Below are positions 17,260-26,064 of a stretch of DNA of 64,000 nucleotides, one piece after another (position 1 is the stretch's first letter; each line of letters begins with the position of its first letter). The notes under the pieces were generated by a model that worked only from the letters and a program-made list of their open reading frames with translations, searched no databases and was not told the origin of the DNA. A program made the position numbers and the translations under genes. The stretch lies in NCBI RefSeq assembly GCF_028680575.1, contig NZ_JAPCKI010000018.1, positions 41,414 to 105,413 on the forward strand, read 5' to 3'. The DNA comes from Acidovorax benzenivorans. GTDB taxonomy: Bacteria > Pseudomonadota > Gammaproteobacteria > Burkholderiales > Burkholderiaceae_C.

Positions 17260-18653
17260 ACCTCTGGCACCTCGCACTGCGCAACCTGCTGCGCAACCGC
17301 CGCAGATCACTTGCTACCCTGCTGGCCATGGTGGTGGGGCTGACCGCCATCTTGTTGTTTGGCGGCTACCGTTCCAACATTTTGTATGGCATGGAAACCG
17401 GCTTTGTGCAGTTCAGCGGCCATCTGCAGGTGCAGCAGCGCGGCTATTTTGTGGATGGTGGTGACAACCCCACGGCCTACGGGATCGCGGGCTACCAGCA
17501 CATCATCGACACCATTGGCAGCGATCCGGAGTTGGCGCCGATGCTGCGTGTGGTGACGCCCACGCTGCAACTGGGCGGCATTGCGGGACACATGGAATCG
17601 GGAAACACACGCTCAGTGCTGGCCAACGGCCTGGTTCCGCAAGAATACAACCGGCTGATGCAATGGAACGACTACGGTATGGTCAGCTACGCCCAGCCCC
17701 TGGCTTTGGAGGGCACGGCACCGGATACCGCCGTCATCGGGACTGGCGTGGCGCGCAAGCTGCAACTGTGCGCTGCCTTGCATGTACCCGATTGCACCAA
17801 TGCCCGCGCACCCGCTGCCAAGCAGGGCGCCGACACCCCTGTCGTGCCCGAAGATGTGGCGGCGCTCTCGGCCCTTGAGAGAACCTCGAATGACCAACGA
17901 GCCCCCACCCGCATCGAGATGCTGGTGGCCACGGCCCGGGGCGCGCCCAACGTGGCCAGCCTGCAAGCCGTCAAAGCCGTCAATCTGGGAGTCAAGGCGA
18001 TTGACGACATGTACCTTGCCATGCATCTGCCACAGGCCCAGCGCCTGCTTTACGGCGCGCAACAGCCCGAGGTCACCTCCATCGTGGTGCAACTGCACCA
18101 TACCGCCCAGTTGCCTGCGGCACGCGCACGGCTGCAAGCGCTGCTGGGCCAGCAGTTTGCGGCGCAGGATCTGGACGTGCTGGACTTTCGCACGCTGAAC
18201 CCGATGTTCGGGCAGACCGATGAATTCATGGCCTCCATGTTCGGCTTCATCGCGCTGCTGATCGCGGTGATCGTGTTGTTCACCATTGCCAACACCATGG
18301 GCACTGCCGTGGTGGAGCGCACGGTGGAAATCGGCACCCTGCGCGCCATGGGCCAGCGCTGCAGCGGCATCCGCCGCCTGTTCCTGTGCGAAGCCCTGCT
18401 GCTGGGCGCCGCAGGCACAGCACTGGGCCTGCTGGCAACCGCAGTGGTGGCCTGGGCCATCAACCACAGCGGTTGGACCTGGACGCCGCCGGGCTATTCC
18501 TATGCCTACCTGGTGCTGGTGCGGGTGTGGCAAGACCTGCCCTTGCTGGCGGGCAGCATCGTGGGCATGCTGGTGGTCACCGTGGCCTCGGCCTGGTGGC
18601 CCGCGCGGCGCGCAGCACGCATGGACATCGTGGACGCACTGCGCCACGCGTAA
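17256..18653 (+). CDS. FtsX-type ABC transporter permease (LolC/LolE/MacB-like)
   Basis: Inner-membrane protein of 465 residues with the four-helix FtsX plan. There is one N-terminal helix (about 19-39), a large periplasmic domain (about 40-320), and three C-terminal helices (about 325-350, 373-402 and 425-450). The conserved coupling segment TVEIGTLRAMGQRCSGIRRLFLCEALLLG and the ending WWPARRAARMDIVDALRHA are typical. Its translational overlap with the ATPase, and the LolA-like and beta-barrel genes downstream, suggest transfer of a lipoprotein or lipid to the outer membrane. The periplasmic domain contains two close cysteines (LQLCAALHVPDC). Confidence 0.92.
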   Translation: MNLWHLALRNLLRNRRRSLATLLAMVVGLTAILLFGGYRSNILYGMETGFVQFSGHLQVQQRGYFVDGGDNPTAYGIAGYQHIIDTIGSDPELAPMLRVVTPTLQLGGIAGHMESGNTRSVLANGLVPQEYNRLMQWNDYGMVSYAQPLALEGTAPDTAVIGTGVARKLQLCAALHVPDCTNARAPAAKQGADTPVVPEDVAALSALERTSNDQRAPTRIEMLVATARGAPNVASLQAVKAVNLGVKAIDDMYLAMHLPQAQRLLYGAQQPEVTSIVVQLHHTAQLPAARARLQALLGQQFAAQDLDVLDFRTLNPMFGQTDEFMASMFGFIALLIAVIVLFTIANTMGTAVVERTVEIGTLRAMGQRCSGIRRLFLCEALLLGAAGTALGLLATAVVAWAINHSGWTWTPPGYSYAYLVLVRVWQDLPLLAGSIVGMLVVTVASAWWPARRAARMDIVDALRHA

Positions 18654-18680
18654 TAGCGATTCAATTCAAGGCAGCCCGTC

Positions 18681-19460
18681 ATGCAAAGACGCCCTCTCCT
18701 GGCCCTCCCCCTGGCAGCGCTGGCCCCGTGGTGCGGCACGTCCTTTGCCGCACCCGACCCTCAAGCCGTTCTGGCTGCCAGCGATGCCATCCGCAACCCG
18801 GATTTTTCTTTCCGGCTGGTCAACACCCTGGTCGAATACCGACAGGGGCGGCAGACCGACAGCAGCCAGCTCGCCGTGTACTCCCGGCCAGATACCGTGG
18901 GTGGGCAGTTCCGCAGCTTGGTGCGCTACCTGGCCCCCGCGCGCGATGTGGGGAAACTCATCCTCTACAACGGCAAGGACCTGTGGTTCTACGACCCGGC
19001 CAGCCAGGCCAGCATCCGCCTTTCGCCGCAACAGCGCCTGCTGGGGCAGGCGTCCAATGGCGACGTGGTCACCGTTAATTTCGCGCGCGACTACCGCGCC
19101 ACCAGCGCCGAGGAGGAGCCAGTGCAGGACGGCGACCGCCAGCCTCGGCACGGCCTGAAGCTGCTGCTGGAGGCCGCCATGCCCGATGCAAGCTACCAGC
19201 GCATCGAGATGTGGGTGGACGCCACCAGCCACCAACCGGTGAAGGCGCGCTTCTACGCGCAGAGTGGCGCGCTGCTCAAGACCGCCTACTACCGCCGCTA
19301 CCAGACGGTGTTCGGCGCCGAGCGGCCCACCGAGACCGTGATCATCGACGGCCTGGACCCGGGCTGGGTGACGGTGATGCGCTATGGCGCCTGGGTGCGG
19401 CGCGAGGTTCCGGAGGCCTGGCTGCAGCGCGATTACCTGCCGCGCTTTAGGCCCGAATGA
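18681..19460 (+). CDS. Outer membrane lipoprotein-sorting protein (LolA-like, COG2834 type)
   Basis: Periplasmic protein of 259 residues. A signal peptide (MQRRPLLALPLAALAPWCGTSFAA) is followed by a LolA/LppX-like fold, recognised by FRLVNTLVEYRQGRQTDSSQ, GKLILYNGKDLWFYDP and the late RIEMWVDATSHQPVKARFY segment. There is no lipobox at the cleavage site, so it should be soluble. Proteins of this group carry lipids or lipoproteins in a hydrophobic half-barrel. It sits between an FtsX-type permease and a beta-barrel, as expected for a shuttle across the periplasm. The cargo is unknown. Confidence 0.85.
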   Translation: MQRRPLLALPLAALAPWCGTSFAAPDPQAVLAASDAIRNPDFSFRLVNTLVEYRQGRQTDSSQLAVYSRPDTVGGQFRSLVRYLAPARDVGKLILYNGKDLWFYDPASQASIRLSPQQRLLGQASNGDVVTVNFARDYRATSAEEEPVQDGDRQPRHGLKLLLEAAMPDASYQRIEMWVDATSHQPVKARFYAQSGALLKTAYYRRYQTVFGAERPTETVIIDGLDPGWVTVMRYGAWVRREVPEAWLQRDYLPRFRPE

Positions 19461-20722
19461 TGCGCGCGCTGTGCACCGCCCTGCTGCTCTGCGCCTGCCG
19501 CGCCGCCGTGGCCAATGACAGCGACCTGGACGCGCTGACGCTGGCCGACGAAGCCCCTGTCACGGCCCCCACGCCTGTCCGCACCCGCGCCTGGCGCGCT
19601 TTTACCGAGGCGGCGGGCACATCGGCCCGGCCCCGGGGCGGCGGCCCGGCCCGGCACGAGGGCCGGTTGTCGCTGGACCTGCGCCTGGAGCATGCGGGCG
19701 ACGGCCCCTGGCGCGCCGTGGCGGCCAGCCGGCTCGACCTGCGCTCGCGGCCCGGCGTCTTCGAAGACCATGCCGTACACACGCTGAAGGAGGCCTACCT
19801 GAGCCACACCGCCGCGCAAGACACTGTGCTGGACATCGGACGCATCAACGACCGCCAGGGCGTGGCCCTGGGCTACAACCCCACGGACCTGTTCCGCGAT
19901 GGCGCCGTGCGCTCGGCCGTGTCGATGGACCCGGCCAGCCTGCGCGAGAACCGGCAAGGCAGCGCCATGCTGCGGGCGCAGCACCTCTGGGACGGCGGCG
20001 CGTTCGCACTGGCTCTTTCGCCCCGGCTGGCCGAGCGCAGCGCGCCGCGCGGTGGCTGGAACCTGGACTGGGCCGCCACCAACCACCGCCACCGCGCGCT
20101 GCTGAGCTATACCCAGCGCTGGAGCGAAACGCTCAGCCCGCAATGGCTGCTCCTGGCCCAACAGGGCCAGCCCACACAAGCAGGGCTGAACCTCTCCGGC
20201 CTGATCAGCAACGCCACCGTGGCCTATCTGGAATGGTCCGGAGGGCCTTCGTCCACGCTGCCAGACCAGGCGCTGGAGCGTGCCGCACCCACGCCCTGGC
20301 GCAACCGCTTGGCCGTGGGAGCCACCTACACCACGGCGTCGCGGCTCTCATTCACGGGCGAGGCGCACTACAACGGCGCCGCGCCCGGGCGGGCCGCCTG
20401 GCAGGCCCTGCGCGCGGGGCCGCCTCTGCAGTATGCGCAGTATCGCCTGTGGGCTCTCAAGGCGCAGGAGCCGCCCACGCGGCATGCGCTGTTCTTCCAT
20501 GCGGCGTGGAAGGACGCCTTCGTGCAGCGCCTGGACCTAGGCGCCCTGCTCCACCTGGACCGCATCGACACCAGCCGCCGCTTCTGGATCGAAGCCCGCT
20601 ACCGCGCCGACACGTTTGACCTCGCCTTACAGTGGCAGCGCAGCCAGGGCACACCGCTGAGCCAGTTCGGCGCCTGGCCCGAATCCGGGCGCTGGGAGTT
20701 GACACTGCGGCGCTATTTCTGA
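19457..20722 (+). CDS. Predicted outer-membrane beta-barrel protein
   Basis: Protein of 421 residues. A signal peptide (MMRALCTALLLCACRAAVA) is followed by many alternating hydrophobic/polar strands (for example LRLEHAGDGPWRAVAASRLDLRS-like hairpins) and a C-terminal LTLRRYF ending in Phe, the classic BAM recognition end. The segment DIGRINDRQGVALGYNPTDLFR resembles DUF1302/alginate-export-type barrels, but I cannot name the family with confidence. It overlaps the LolA-like gene by 4 bp and ends the operon. It could be the outer-membrane acceptor or exit of the Lol-like system. Confidence 0.75.
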   Translation: MMRALCTALLLCACRAAVANDSDLDALTLADEAPVTAPTPVRTRAWRAFTEAAGTSARPRGGGPARHEGRLSLDLRLEHAGDGPWRAVAASRLDLRSRPGVFEDHAVHTLKEAYLSHTAAQDTVLDIGRINDRQGVALGYNPTDLFRDGAVRSAVSMDPASLRENRQGSAMLRAQHLWDGGAFALALSPRLAERSAPRGGWNLDWAATNHRHRALLSYTQRWSETLSPQWLLLAQQGQPTQAGLNLSGLISNATVAYLEWSGGPSSTLPDQALERAAPTPWRNRLAVGATYTTASRLSFTGEAHYNGAAPGRAAWQALRAGPPLQYAQYRLWALKAQEPPTRHALFFHAAWKDAFVQRLDLGALLHLDRIDTSRRFWIEARYRADTFDLALQWQRSQGTPLSQFGAWPESGRWELTLRRYF

Positions 20723-20729
20723 GGCCAAG

Positions 20730-20763
20730 AAAAACGCCCCGCGCGCGCATGGCGGCAGGGCGT
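20730..20763 (-). terminator. Rho-independent terminator of the first liv operon
   Basis: On the minus strand an ACGCCC...GGGCGT stem, with a GC-rich 18-base loop that may itself pair, is followed by TTTTTC. It lies 20 bp downstream of the livF stop and 7 bp from the convergent beta-barrel gene. Confidence 0.7.
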
Positions 20764-20783
20764 CTGCTGGGCGCGGGAGTGCC

Positions 20784-21479
20784 TCACACCTCAAGCCATT
20801 CTTTGCGGATGTAGTTGTCGGCCCGCAGGCTGTCCGGCGTGCCCTGGAACACGATGGAGCCGTGGCCCATCACCAGTGCGCGGTCCGAGATCTTCATCGC
20901 GATGGTGAGTTTCTGTTCGATCAGTAGCACAGAGACACCGCGTGACTTGATGGTCTGCAGATACTGCCCCACCAGCTCGACGATCTTGGGCGCCAGGCCC
21001 TCGGTGGGCTCGTCGATGATGATGAGGTCGGGGTCGCCCATGAGCGTGCGGCACAGGGTCAGCATCTGCTGCTCGCCGCCCGACATCACGCCCGCCTCGG
21101 TGTGCTGGCGCTCCTTGAGGCGCGGGAACATCTCGTACATGTCGTCAAACGACCAGCGGCTGTTCTTGCCATTGCCCTTTTGGCCCAGCATCAGGTTCTG
21201 GTGCACGGTGAGGTTGGGGAACACATCGCGGCTTTCGGGCACGTATCCCACTCCCAGGTGGGCGATCTCATAGGCCTTCTTGCCATTGAGGTCCTGGCCC
21301 TTCCAGTTCAGGGTGCCCTCCCAGTCCACCAGGCCCATGATGGCCTTGGCGGTGGTGGAGCGGCCCGAACCGTTGCGCCCCAGCAGGGCCACGATTTCAC
21401 CGGGTTGCACGTCAAAGGTCACACCATGCAGCACATGGCTTTTGCCGTAGTAGGCGTGGAGATTTTCGATTTTCAGCAT
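20784..21479 (-). CDS. livF: Branched-chain-type ABC transporter ATP-binding protein LivF, Walker A Lys replaced by Arg
   Basis: ATPase of 231 residues of the LivF class, which pairs with LivG to power LivHM. Typical features are YYGKSHVLHGV, GVGYVPESRDVFPNLTV (Q-loop region), the signature MSGGEQQML, Walker B LIIIDEPTEGLAP and H-loop LIEQ. Walker A reads GRNGSGRST, so the usual lysine is Arg40. The DNA (CGC on the coding strand) shows this directly. The start at 21479 is one base after the livG stop. It is last in the operon and is followed by a terminator. Confidence 0.92.
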   Translation of the reverse strand: MLKIENLHAYYGKSHVLHGVTFDVQPGEIVALLGRNGSGRSTTAKAIMGLVDWEGTLNWKGQDLNGKKAYEIAHLGVGYVPESRDVFPNLTVHQNLMLGQKGNGKNSRWSFDDMYEMFPRLKERQHTEAGVMSGGEQQMLTLCRTLMGDPDLIIIDEPTEGLAPKIVELVGQYLQTIKSRGVSVLLIEQKLTIAMKISDRALVMGHGSIVFQGTPDSLRADNYIRKEWLEV

Positions 21480-21480
21480 G

Positions 21481-22266
21481 TCAGTGTCCTGCCCCTTGCT
21501 CGTCCGCAACCACCGAGCCCAGATAGGCCTCTTGCACGCGCTGGTTGGCGCGCACCTTGTCGGGGGTGTCAAAGGCAATCACCTCGCCATAGACCACCAC
21601 GGCGATCTTGTCGGCCAGGCCAAACACCACGCCCATGTCGTGCTCCACCGTCAGCAGCGTGCGGCCTTCGGTCACTTCCTTGATGAGGTGGATGAAGCGC
21701 GAGGTCTCGGTCTTGCTCATGCCGGCCGTGGGCTCATCCAGCAGGATCACATTGGCACCACCGGCGATGGTGATGCCAATCTCCAGCGCGCGCTGCTCGG
21801 CATAGGTGAGGTTCATGGCCAGCGTGTCGCGCTTCTTGTCGAGCTTGATCATCTCCATGAGCTGCTTGGCACGCTCGTTGGCGTCATGCAGACTCGACAG
21901 GAAACGCAGGAACGTGTACTTGTAGCCCATGCTCCACAGCACGCCGCAGCGCAGGTTTTCAAACACGCTCAGTTTGGGGAAGATGTTCGTGATCTGGAAG
22001 CTGCGTGACAGGCCGCGCCGGTTGATCTCGTACGGCGCCATGCCATTGATGCGCTGGCCGTTCAGGATCACATCCCCGCTGGTGGGTGCAAAGCGCCCAC
22101 TGATCAGGTTGAACAGCGTGGATTTGCCCGCGCCGTTGGGGCCGATGATGGCCACCCGTTCGCCCGGCGCCACCGCCAGGTTGGCGCCACGGATGATCTC
22201 GGTCTTGCCAAAACTCTTGCGCAAGTCGCGCAGTTCAAGCGCATAGGTTGCGTTGTCAGCCGCCAT
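21481..22266 (-). CDS. livG: Branched-chain-type ABC transporter ATP-binding protein LivG
   Basis: ATPase of 261 residues. Walker A GPNGAGKST is normal, the Q-loop region is RSFQITNIFPKLSVFENLRC, the signature region LTYAEQRALEIG is the LivG variant, and Walker B is VILLDEPTAGMS. LivG proteins have this altered signature. It sits between livM and livF with a 2-bp and a 1-bp gap respectively. With Arg in the LivF Walker A, the LivG site may carry more of the hydrolysis, which is inference. Confidence 0.93.
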   Translation of the reverse strand: MAADNATYALELRDLRKSFGKTEIIRGANLAVAPGERVAIIGPNGAGKSTLFNLISGRFAPTSGDVILNGQRINGMAPYEINRRGLSRSFQITNIFPKLSVFENLRCGVLWSMGYKYTFLRFLSSLHDANERAKQLMEMIKLDKKRDTLAMNLTYAEQRALEIGITIAGGANVILLDEPTAGMSKTETSRFIHLIKEVTEGRTLLTVEHDMGVVFGLADKIAVVVYGEVIAFDTPDKVRANQRVQEAYLGSVVADEQGAGH

Positions 22267-22268
22267 GG

Positions 22269-23591
22269 TTACAAAGCCTCCCCGCGCTTGATTTCATGTT
22301 CTATTTCTTCCTGAATCCTGCTCCACTGGCGCAAAAACTGGCGGCGGCAGAGTTCAAACAGGGCAAAGCCCGTCACCATCACAAACACCGCGCCAAACCA
22401 GCTGGTAAAGCCCTTGGCATTGAGCGTGGCCCCCAGGAAGGTGAGCTCTGACCCCAGCGCCGCATTGAGCTGCAGGTGGTAGGTCATCTCGATCATGCAG
22501 GCCGCCCCCATCACCCCCACCAGAGCGGTACCGCCCAGCGCCAGGTACGAGGTCCACAACTGGCGCAGCTTGCCGAACTTGGCCAGGCGCAGGTTCATCA
22601 TGATCAGGCTGGCCACGCCACCGGGCGCGTACATCACCATGAACAGGAACACCAGACCCAGGTACAGCAGCCAGGCCTTGGACAGCTCGGACAGCAGCAC
22701 CGATGCCAGCACCAACAGCACCGCACCGATGATGGGGCCGAAGAAGAACGTGGCGCCGCCCAGAAACGTGAACAGCAGGTAGCCGCCCGAGCGCACAACG
22801 TTCAGACTGTCAGCCCCCGTCACGATCTCGAAGTTGATCGTGGCCAGGCCACCACCAATGCCGGCAAAGAAGCCCGCGATGATGAAGGCGAAGTAGCGCA
22901 CCCGCTGCGTGTTGTAGCCGATGAACTCCACACGCTCGGGGTTGTCGCGCACCGCGTTCAGGATGCGGCCCAGTGGCGTGCCGGTGAAGGCAAACATCGC
23001 GGCCGTACACACGAAGCAGTACACGGCAATCAGGTAGTACACCTGAATGGCTGGCCCGAAGGTGATGCCGAAGAACGACTGGCCGTACACACGATCGGTG
23101 GTGATGCCGCCTTCGCCGCCGAAGAACTCGGGAAACATCAACGCCATCGAAGCCACCAACTCGCCAATGCCCAACGTGATCATGGCAAACGTGGTGCCCG
23201 ACTTCTTGGTCGTGACAAAGCCCAGCAGGATGGCAAAGAACGCCCCCGCCAGCCCGCCCACGATGGGGATCAGCACCAGCGGAATGCTGAAGCTGCCTTT
23301 GCCGGCCATGTTCATGGCGTGGATGGCGATGAACGAGCCCAGGCCGGTGTACACCGCATGGCCAAAACTCAACATGCCGCCCTGCCCCAACAACATGTTG
23401 TAGGACAGGCAGATGATGATGAGGTAGCCAATCTGCGAGAGCATGGTCAGCGCCAGGCTGCTGCGAAACAGCATGGGCGCCACGATCAGTACGGCAGCAA
23501 ACAGCGTCCAGATGACGAAGCGCCCGACATTCCAGGGCTTGAACCGGTAGTGCGACGTGGCACCAGAAACAGGATGAGTGGTTGAATTCAT
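22269..23591 (-). CDS. livM: Branched-chain-type ABC transporter permease LivM with C-terminal extension
   Basis: Inner-membrane permease of 440 residues with about eight core helices. LivM hallmarks are YNMLLGQGGMLSFGHAVYTGLGSF, TTFAMITLGIGELVASM, GRILNAVRDNPERVEFIGYN and FLGGATFFFGPIIGAV. Many homologues stop near residue 330 after YAPGGVASLI. Here another 110 residues follow, with two extra hydrophobic segments (ALGGTALVGVMGAACMIEM and WFGAVFVMVTGFALFELC) and a charged tail. It is flanked by livH (4-bp gap) and livG. Confidence 0.93.
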   Translation of the reverse strand: MNSTTHPVSGATSHYRFKPWNVGRFVIWTLFAAVLIVAPMLFRSSLALTMLSQIGYLIIICLSYNMLLGQGGMLSFGHAVYTGLGSFIAIHAMNMAGKGSFSIPLVLIPIVGGLAGAFFAILLGFVTTKKSGTTFAMITLGIGELVASMALMFPEFFGGEGGITTDRVYGQSFFGITFGPAIQVYYLIAVYCFVCTAAMFAFTGTPLGRILNAVRDNPERVEFIGYNTQRVRYFAFIIAGFFAGIGGGLATINFEIVTGADSLNVVRSGGYLLFTFLGGATFFFGPIIGAVLLVLASVLLSELSKAWLLYLGLVFLFMVMYAPGGVASLIMMNLRLAKFGKLRQLWTSYLALGGTALVGVMGAACMIEMTYHLQLNAALGSELTFLGATLNAKGFTSWFGAVFVMVTGFALFELCRRQFLRQWSRIQEEIEHEIKRGEAL

Positions 23592-23595
23592 GGCA

Positions 23596-24549
23596 TCAGT
23601 CCTCCCGCGTGCCCAACAGGCCCTTGGGGCGGAAGATCAGGATCAGCACGAGGAACAGGTACGGCAGGATGGGTGCGACCTGGGAAATCGTGAGCTTGAG
23701 CAAGGGATAGCCGAAGGTCTGGTCGGTCACTGCCACGCCCACGGCCTTGAAGACGTGGATCAGCGAGTAGTCAAGCGCCACCGCAAACGTCTGCACCACG
23801 CCGATCAGCAGCGAGGCGATGAAAGCCCCCGCCAGCGAGCCCATGCCGCCCACCACCACCACCACGAAGATGATGGAACCCACCGACGCTGCCATGGCAG
23901 GTTCGGTCACATAGGTGTTGCCACCGATCACGCCTGCAAGGCCCGCCAGCGCGGCGCCGCCACCAAACACCAGCATGAAGACGCGCGGCACGTTGTGGCC
24001 TAGCGCTTCCACCATTTCTGGGTACTTGAGGGCCGCCTGGATCACCAGGCCAATGCGGGTGCGGGTAAGCAACAGCCACACCGACAACAGCATCAGCAGC
24101 GCCAGGAGCATCACAAACGAACGCGACTTGGGAAACTGAGTGCCGTACAGAGAGAACAGCGGGCCCTGCAATTGCTCGGGCAGGCCGTAAGGCACGGTGG
24201 AGCGCCCCCAGACCAGCTGCACCACTTCCAGGATCAGGTACGACAACCCGAACGTGACCAGCAGCTCAGGCACATGGCCGAACTTGTGCACCCGGCGCAG
24301 GGCGTAGCGCTCGAACGCGGCCCCCAGCACAAACACCACGAGCGGTGCCAGCACCAGCGCGGGCCAAAAGCCCATCACCCCGGAGATGGTGAACGCGAAA
24401 TAGGCACCCAGCATGTAGAAGCTGGTGTGCGCGAAGTTGAGCACGCCCATCATGCTGAAGATCAGCGTGAGGCCGGAACTCAGCATGAACAGCAGGAGCC
24501 CGTAGCTCACACCGTTCAGCAAAGAGATCACGAAAAACTCAGGATTCAT
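23596..24549 (-). CDS. livH: Branched-chain-type ABC transporter permease LivH
   Basis: Inner-membrane permease of 317 residues with about eight helices. LivH hallmarks are GVSYGLLLFMLSSGLTLIFSMMGVLNFAHTSFYMLGAY near the N-terminus, FGLSYLILEVVQLVWG, and the late VVVVGGMGSLAGAFIASLLIG. It is the first gene after the strong terminator that separates it from the binding-protein gene, so its expression depends on read-through or another promoter. No good Shine-Dalgarno is visible before the ATG. Confidence 0.94.
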   Translation of the reverse strand: MNPEFFVISLLNGVSYGLLLFMLSSGLTLIFSMMGVLNFAHTSFYMLGAYFAFTISGVMGFWPALVLAPLVVFVLGAAFERYALRRVHKFGHVPELLVTFGLSYLILEVVQLVWGRSTVPYGLPEQLQGPLFSLYGTQFPKSRSFVMLLALLMLLSVWLLLTRTRIGLVIQAALKYPEMVEALGHNVPRVFMLVFGGGAALAGLAGVIGGNTYVTEPAMAASVGSIIFVVVVVGGMGSLAGAFIASLLIGVVQTFAVALDYSLIHVFKAVGVAVTDQTFGYPLLKLTISQVAPILPYLFLVLILIFRPKGLLGTRED

Positions 24550-24571
24550 TGGAATTTTTCATCACGGAGGG

Positions 24572-24599
24572 AAAAAAAAGGCCCGAGTAGGTCGGGCCT
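24572..24599 (-). terminator. Strong rho-independent terminator between binding-protein gene and livH
   Basis: On the minus strand a perfect stem (AGGCCCGA, 5-base loop, TCGGGCCT) is followed by eight T. It lies 46 bp after the binding-protein stop and 23 bp before livH. It should give many more transcripts of the receptor gene than of the membrane genes. Confidence 0.88.
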
Positions 24600-24644
24600 C
24601 GAAGTTCTGGCGACCAAGAACGAGTTCTCTGCGCCAGCGCCGGA

Positions 24645-25877
24645 TCAGGGGCGCTTCATCTGGCACGACGTGGGCGTGCTGGCCACATAGGGCTCGTAGT
24701 ACTTCAGCGGCACAAAGGTGTAGCCGGTGTTCTCCGAGTCGATGGGGTTCTTGCCGCCCGCCTTTTCCCACTTGGAGATGAACAGGCCCTGCTGCAATTG
24801 GTGGTCGGTCTTGCGCATCTCGACTTCACCGTTGAAGCTCTTGAACTTCATGCCTTCAAGCGCTGCAGCCACCTTGACGGGATCGGTGGACTTAGCCTTC
24901 ACGAAACCCTCGGACAGCATGGAGAAGGCGTGGTACACGGCGCCGGTGTACATGTCGTCGTTGAACTTCTTCTTGTAGTCCACCACGATCTTGTTGAGCT
25001 CGCCCGGCAGGTTCATGTGGGCGTAGGCCACCATGTACACGCGGCCTGCAGCAGCGGCGCCCATGGCGGTGGGGCTGCCGGTGACGGAGCCGTAGTAGGT
25101 GTAGAAGTTGACGTTGTTCAGGCCCGCGTCGTTGGCGGCCTTTATCAGCAGCGCCAGGTCAGAACCCCAGTTGCCGGTGATCACGCTGTCGGCACCCGAC
25201 GCCTTGATCTTGGCGATGTAGGGCGAGAAGTCGCGCACCTGGGCCAGCGGGTGCAGGTCGTCGCCCACAAACTGCACGTCGGGGCGCTTGCGCTGCATCA
25301 TCTCCTTGGCGAACTTGGAGACCTGGTGGCCGTGCGAGTAGTTCTGGTTGATCAGGTAGACCTTCTTGACCTCGGGCAGGTCCTTCATGTAGGTCGTCAG
25401 GGCTTCCATCTTCATGGAGGTATCGGCATCCAGACGGAAGTGCCAATAGCTGCACTTGCTGTTGGTGAGGTCTGGGTCTACGGCTGCATAGTTCAGGTAC
25501 ACAACTTCCTTGCCGGGATTGCGTGCGTTGTGCTTTTCGAGCGCATCCATGATGGCAAGCGCTGGACCCGAGCCGTTGCCCTGCACCACGTAGCGCGCAC
25601 CCTGGTCCATGGCCGAACGCAGGGCACTGGTGGTTTCCTGGGGGCTGAGTTTGTTGTCGATGCCGATGATTTCAAATTTGACACCTGCAGAGTTCTTCTT
25701 GTTGAACTCTTCAGCGATGAACTGGAAGCTCTTGAGCTGGTTCGTTCCCACGGCTGCCATCAGGCCAGACAGGGGGTCGAGCCAGGCGATCTTCACTGTC
25801 TCGCCCTTTTGAGCGAAGGCCCCGCCAGCGCTTGCCAATATTACCGAGGCTGCTACAGCCTTAATAGCGAACTTCAT
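24645..25877 (-). CDS. Branched-chain-type ABC transporter substrate-binding protein
   Basis: Periplasmic receptor of 410 residues (type I fold, Peripla_BP_6). A signal peptide (MKFAIKAVAASVILASAGGAFAQ) is followed by VKIAWLDPLSGLMAAVGTNQLKS, TTSALRSAMDQGARYVVQGNGSG and NYSHGHQVSKFAKEM. The start at 25877 has AAGGAGACA upstream; the longer frame is not supported. It is transcribed first in the liv operon, ahead of a terminator. The ligand may not be an amino acid: the acyl-CoA ligase just upstream hints at a carboxylic acid that is activated after uptake. Confidence 0.92.
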   Translation of the reverse strand: MKFAIKAVAASVILASAGGAFAQKGETVKIAWLDPLSGLMAAVGTNQLKSFQFIAEEFNKKNSAGVKFEIIGIDNKLSPQETTSALRSAMDQGARYVVQGNGSGPALAIMDALEKHNARNPGKEVVYLNYAAVDPDLTNSKCSYWHFRLDADTSMKMEALTTYMKDLPEVKKVYLINQNYSHGHQVSKFAKEMMQRKRPDVQFVGDDLHPLAQVRDFSPYIAKIKASGADSVITGNWGSDLALLIKAANDAGLNNVNFYTYYGSVTGSPTAMGAAAAGRVYMVAYAHMNLPGELNKIVVDYKKKFNDDMYTGAVYHAFSMLSEGFVKAKSTDPVKVAAALEGMKFKSFNGEVEMRKTDHQLQQGLFISKWEKAGGKNPIDSENTGYTFVPLKYYEPYVASTPTSCQMKRP

Positions 25878-26064
25878 GGTTTTGTCTCCTTGTAAATCGA
25901 CACAACGCAGCGTACCGCGTTGCAACAAAGCGATGCTCAGGGATTGCCCCTACCAGCGTCGCACACGTGACTGGCGCAGCGCTCCCCCGAGCGCGCACCA
26001 GCCTGGGGCAGTGCAGAAAATGGCGCTCGCAAGCGATGCGCGCATGTGCATTGCCCCGCTCTGA

